Shown here: piece after piece, positions 59,610-64,000 of the stretch
How the letters are laid out: each line of letters starts with the position of its first letter
Numbering within the stretch: the first letter of the stretch is position 1
Source: Phorcus lineatus
Lineage: Eukaryota > Mollusca > Gastropoda > Trochida > Trochidae
Direction: 5' to 3'
Assembly (NCBI GenBank): GCA_921293015.1
Contig: OV121095.1
Span: forward strand, 36,491,484-36,555,483
Length of the DNA stretch: 64,000 nucleotides
Translations under genes and position numbers: made by a program
The notes under the pieces: generated by a model
Told to the model about the DNA's origin: nothing
Database searches by the model: none
The model's input: the letters and a program-made list of their open reading frames with translations, nothing else

Positions 59610-62600
59610 CGGCTAATTAGAGTTTTGTCATGTCTCAGAAACGGTTGAATTATTGAAAATATAGTCTATTGATAATGTAACTGCAGAAATTGGAACAAAA
59701 TAACTGTTTAAAAATATTTGATCACGCGAAAACAGGTCCTCTGTCGCGTCAATGGGCCCTGATTTATATTTAATTGTGAAATCGAGCAACAATAAATTTG
59801 CTGATGATGGTTTCAGGTGTTTTTCATTTCTGAGAACTGCTGGTAAAAAACCCTGAAAAAATCGTAAAATCCTGTGGTTCATATGCATTATGTGTGCGTG
59901 CACTGCCTATTTATAGCAACACGTACGGACTGGATCACATGATTTTCATCTCGCAGACTGATCTTTTCTAAAATTGTATTCGCCTTCAACACAGTCGTTT
60001 TTAAAAAAATTAATCTAGCATCAGTGAAAATAACAAGCTTCTTTTATGAATCTATGAGTTGAAACCCGTGGAAAGTTTATGACACATCGTAACATATGTC
60101 AGTTATCTCCCTTTATAGTGTTTGATTATAAACGTTTACCAAAGATTTTATTATGCAAATATATTATTAATCTATAAGAAAAATATCGATGAAATATCAA
60201 AGTTGCATCAACGTTTCATTAGCATTCTTTTGAAGAATTTAAAGTGTTGCAGTAAGTCAAAGTTCACAAATATATACAACAGGCTGTGTATAAACATTTC
60301 TATTTATTCCTCAATATTTATGTTGAAATAGCTATGTAGTAGCCAAATATTTGAAATAGTCTAAACAAAAAGTAGTCATCAAATCATAAACAGTTAATGA
60401 ATATAAGAAATTATGAAAAAACGAACATAGGTCCTCATATAGTATTAGTTTGTACAAACACATACAATTTTAAGTATTTGACAGTGATGACTTCGAGTCT
60501 GGATTTGGACATATCTAAATGATATTTTATGTATCCAATTTAAATTATTTTATAGGCCTAAGAGTAAAGATAAAAATAGCATATTTCAAAAGATACAGCC
60601 TCTCATTGAAATGTATTTGGAATTTTTAATAAAGATTGTTCACAGATTACAAAATTAATAATAATAAGTGGTACATTAATTAAATGAGGCTATCAAGAAA
60701 GAGAAAAACACACTTCACATAACATAGGCTGTTGTGTTAAATTTTCCTTATTTGATGAATCTACTAAAATTAATCAATCTTCATGGAATAATGGCTGTTT
60801 ATGTTTTCCAGGTTTCAAAATGACAAAAATAGTAACTGGATTCAGAAAATAATATTTATCAGTCAATGGATGTTTTAGCTGCAACAAGATTCTTTTGTGA
60901 AATATATATTATATTATTTCAAGTTTAAACTTATATATAAATATCTATAAATTTATTTATTATATTATCATTATTTGTGTAAATATATCCCTTGTTACAT
61001 ACAGATCCTTCATGATGAAAGTTGATTCAAATGCATCATGTCTGTTTCACTTAAAGTCTGAAGGGAAAGATATTTTTTAGTTTGTTATTCTAGTTTCATA
61101 TTCATGAAAACTCATGAGACATTTTGCTTGATTATTACTTACATTAATTAATTACCACCTGGAGCATGATTCTTGGATACATAATATGTGAAAAAGTATC
61201 ATATAGAATCATATCCCGTGACTAACTTGATTTTTATTTTTATTTTCAAATCATAGTTTAATGAGATATTTTGCAAAACAAATTGTTTATTTACAACATA
61301 ACAAAACTTGACAGGAAACTTACCCAAATGTTATCGGGTAAAATCGCAAAAATTAATCTCAACCAACTTAAAAGGGTTCTTGATTTAAAACCTTTAGGTC
61401 ATAAAGTGACATTGTGAACAGCTTTTTAGAGCTGTCACCTTGTTAGAATTATCTTAGAGCACTTTGAAAAGTGTACAATTCTTGCAATTTTTCACCTCCG
61501 AGCACTCATCCGACTCGCGATCGGTTTTTACTTATGTTGCCCCTTTTTCACATATTCATCGATTAAAAACGATAATACTAGTTACATAACACCTCGAGAA
61601 ATACATATGCCGTAACATTGATGAATAATAAGTGTGTAGAATCATTGAATGTTATTGTTAATAATACGTGCAACCACCGTAACATATCGCCATTATCGGT
61701 TTGTTTGTCCCCGGAAGTAAAGGTGACAAATTAGCGTGGTGCTATCGCCGCTCTGATTGGCTGAAATTACGCATGCGCGAGATTTGATTGACAGACTGGA
61801 TCGGTCTATGACAATGACTATTTAAAAATTGGCTCCTACAAATGTCCATTCTTTGCCGTAAAAAATATTTTAGGCCTATATTTTTGTTTTCCTAATTACA
61901 TTATTTGAATTAAATTTTGAAACGACATGGAATATAGAATCGTCCTAGTTATGAGTCGCATTTTTAATTGTTAGAAATTTCTGGGTGAGTGCAAAAGCAA
62001 TACCGGCAGGGGGGATTCTTCAAAGAGAAAGAAATTTTCTACTCTTAATTTACAGCCTTGTGTATAAAATAATTATTTTGAAGCACATAATTATAACAGG
62101 ACTGTCATTTCACTGTTTTAACAAACACAATGTTTTCTCAGCATTGAATGTACATAATTTTCTTATCTAACTTTTCTCTATCAACGGCTTTATTTCATTC
62201 ATTCATTTGACAAGTGCAAATTTAAGGACTGTCATAAGAAAAATAGACATCAGCTAAAAATTATTCTAAATGATATTTTAAAAAATCCAATCCAATTTTT
62301 CAAGTCTTGAAATATTAAAAATGTGTGCTAATTTAAACATTGAACACACATATTCTTTTCTTTTTCTTTCTTTAGATTCTTAATCAAAAAATTGAATAGC
62401 GTATTCATATGATATATTATATGACCCCCCCCTACTCCCAATCAATATAATTAATGTAACTGTACTATATTTCCTTATTTGATTAATTCACTCTACTTAC
62501 TGAACAAGATTTTTAAAAAGTTGATTGATTAAAAAAATTAAGCAATCTCTTAACAGCATTGTTCTAGGGTCAATATAATTAACCTTAATTAGATTCTCCC

Positions 62601-63000
62601 TCATTGTACAATCTAAATTTGAAAAAACTAACAGGTTTACTAAAAAGCTTACTTTAATAATTAATGCATGAATTTTTTTAATTAGATACATTATTATTGA
62701 AATATCATTAAGCTGCTGTGACTCTGGCATTGAATTAACTTCCAGGGCTAGATAAACATGACAAAAACATATTGGATTTCCAAAAAGTCTAAAATGTTAT
62801 GCCAACAAATTTATTCAAACATCTTATAATTCTGAATTGCAATAATTCTGCAAATGAAAAGGAAGAACATTGAAGGGAAGGATTGATTTCAGTTAAGATA
62901 TTATATTCTGTATTACACTTTCTATTCTAATCAAAAGTACTGAAGTCATGAATTCAAAAAATCCTAATTCATATGAATGAATGTCAGTTTTTCAACTTAC
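59610..63000. other. Mostly A+T-rich, no firm gene
   Basis: The patch 61490-61830 is richer in CpG, with GATTGGCTGAAATTACGC and GCATGCGCGAG (NRF1-like), and may be a promoter. The open frames at 59628-59903 (minus) and 62497-62730 (minus) have no sure boundaries. A minus-strand piece ending near 62680 (acceptor CAAATTTAG|) could continue the gene below. Confidence 0.3.
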
Positions 63001-63062
63001 TTTCAGCTTTTTCAGTGACAATATATATTGAGTGAAATATGTACCAAGATTCCAAATTGCCC
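63001..63062 (-). CDS. Candidate second coding exon, minus strand
   Basis: Acceptor TTTATTACAG| and donor GCTGAAA|GTAAGT bound 62 bp. Spliced to 63433-63479 it reads in frame GNLESWYIFHSIYIVTEKAE. The agreement of phase supports it, but the segment is short and A+T-rich. Confidence 0.35.
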
Positions 63063-63432
63063 CTGTAATAAATATCTGAATATCTTAAATACAGATAAGT
63101 ACCACTGATTATATTTTCGAATGAATTGAAACAAATATGTAATTCTATTTGCTGTACATATCTTATGTATTTATTAATCAAAGGAAGGCTCATCGATTTT
63201 TGTATTTGAAAATATCTGGCTACTGCTTTAATTAAGTATGCTTGTTATATAAATCATCATATTAATTTAGGTCTAAAAAGAAACTAATAAAATTAAATAT
63301 TCTAATTATATTCAATCAAAGGAAAAGTAATATTTCTTCATTATTTTTGTAAATGGGAAAATGATGTTACCAATCAACGTAGCGTCAGAGAATCGAGGGT
63401 ATACTTTTGTTGACAGACACGGAGAATCTCAC

Positions 63433-63479
63433 CTGTCTTCATAATCCACCCCTACGAAAGAGGACTGTCCCCCATACAT
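63433..63479 (-). CDS. First coding exon of an unrecognised minus-strand gene
   Basis: ATG on the minus strand at 63479 starts MYGGQSSFVGVDYED and reaches a strong donor GACAG|GTGAGA (63433/63432) after 15 codons plus two bases. A promoter-like patch lies about 60-180 bp upstream (to the right). Joining to 63001-63062 completes an Arg codon and stays open. Family not recognised. Confidence 0.5.
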
Positions 63480-63539
63480 GCGATGATATCTATTTTCAAA
63501 CATGATTTAAAGCTTACTTAATAAAATATCCAGAAAAAG

Positions 63540-63660
63540 ATACTTTCGTAATCCCCCGCCATTTAGACGACGGCGCCATGTTTATAAGGGTAAAGGCCAA
63601 GGGTCAAAGGTTAATGGAAGCGGTTCACGGCAGGGATGTGTAAGCCGGGCTTGACATGCG
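63540..63660 (-). promoter_or_regulatory. YY1-type CpG-rich promoter
   Basis: The minus strand reads CGGCGCCGTCGTCTAAATGGCGGG, containing a YY1-type AAATGGCGG with several CpGs, upstream of the first exon at 63479. Repeat G copy 2 begins 20 bp further out. Confidence 0.45.
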
Positions 63661-63682
63661 CACATCCCTGTTTGAAGGATGT

Positions 63683-63790
63683 ATTTCATCATCCTCCACG
63701 CAGGCGGTCTGCGCACCTCGGACTTCCTCCTTCGTAGTGCTTACAGACCCCTGCCACAAAGCATTTCCTCCGCCTGCTAAAATTTAGCAG
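63683..63790. repeat. Hairpin-forming 110-bp repeat G, copy 2
   Basis: Near-identical to 59002-59075 over 73 bp, with the same internal stem GCAGGCGGTCTG / CAGACCCCTGC. It ends with CTGCTAAA-A-TTTAGCAG, whose sequence differs from copy 1 while pairing is kept. It sits next to a promoter, as copy 1 does. Confidence 0.7.
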
Positions 63791-64000
63791 AAACTTTTGA
63801 GGATACGTAAAATGAAAGGTGTAACGATATCATTTTGAAATTCTATTCGGCAATGAAAGTTCTTAAAAATGAAATAAATAAAAGTGATATTTTGGGCTGA
63901 AATTATTAAAGAAATGGTGATTAACGGGAGTGTTACCTCTTTGTGCGTAAGAAGTCTGTTGTCAAGTGGTTCTTCGGTTTGCTTATCAACAAATGAATGT

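Noticed and set aside
59628-59903. 91-codon minus-strand frame as transposase relic
   Set aside because: No catalytic motif or element ends could be found.
59495-61809. 13-bp inverted repeat ATAGACCGATCCA as ends of a 2.3-kb transposon
   Set aside because: No further pairing and no target duplication; a 13-bp match is expected by chance in a window of this size.

Overview
The window is A+T-rich, intron-rich animal DNA with sparse short exons, canonical GT-AG splice sites, CpG-rich promoter-like patches and very many short inverted-repeat elements, tandem repeats and tRNA-derived SINEs. The repeat types look most like a mollusc, probably a bivalve. Those resemblances, a CASK-like first exon and an ankyrin/SOCS-box gene support a marine lophotrochozoan. 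The taxon is inferred, not proven. No bacterial operon, CRISPR array, rRNA gene, virus-like or LTR element was seen.

Layout. 0.1-1.8 kb: an apparently whole Merlin/IS1016-type DNA transposon with matching ends, a perfect 8-bp target duplication and an open transposase. 2.1-6.9 kb: two coding exons and a promoter/first exon of one or more minus-strand genes, plus an isolated plus-strand exon at 4.1-4.3 kb. 12.2-16.9 kb: the best-resolved gene, a three-coding-exon ankyrin repeat and SOCS box (ASB-like) protein of 442 aa. Its first intron opens with 31 tandem 29-bp units that each copy the splice donor. 17-31 kb: mostly repeats (ATC and TGACGTA arrays, a 460-bp TIR element, tRNA-like SINE heads). 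31.2 kb: a CpG-rich promoter and possible first exon. 35.05 kb: a coding terminal exon of unknown identity. 35-49 kb: repeat-rich, including three related inverted-repeat elements with a hammerhead-ribozyme-like core. 49.54 kb: first coding exon of a CASK-like gene, whose next exon is not in the window, so 49.6-64 kb is probably its first intron. Inside that stretch are a two-exon 59-codon small gene (54.5 kb), a 444-bp TIR element, a 383-bp foldback element, two copies of a hairpin-forming 110-bp sequence, and promoter/first exons of minus-strand genes at about 59.5 and 63.5 kb.

The host genes do not form one pathway. The ASB-like protein is expected to be a substrate receptor of an Elongin B/C-Cullin 5 ubiquitin ligase; the CASK-like protein is expected to be a membrane-associated scaffold kinase. 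The most distinctive content is the mobile and structured DNA: the intact Merlin element, the splice-donor minisatellite, the hammerhead-like family, and several MITE families with 9-bp target duplications, one confirmed by an empty paralogous site within the window.
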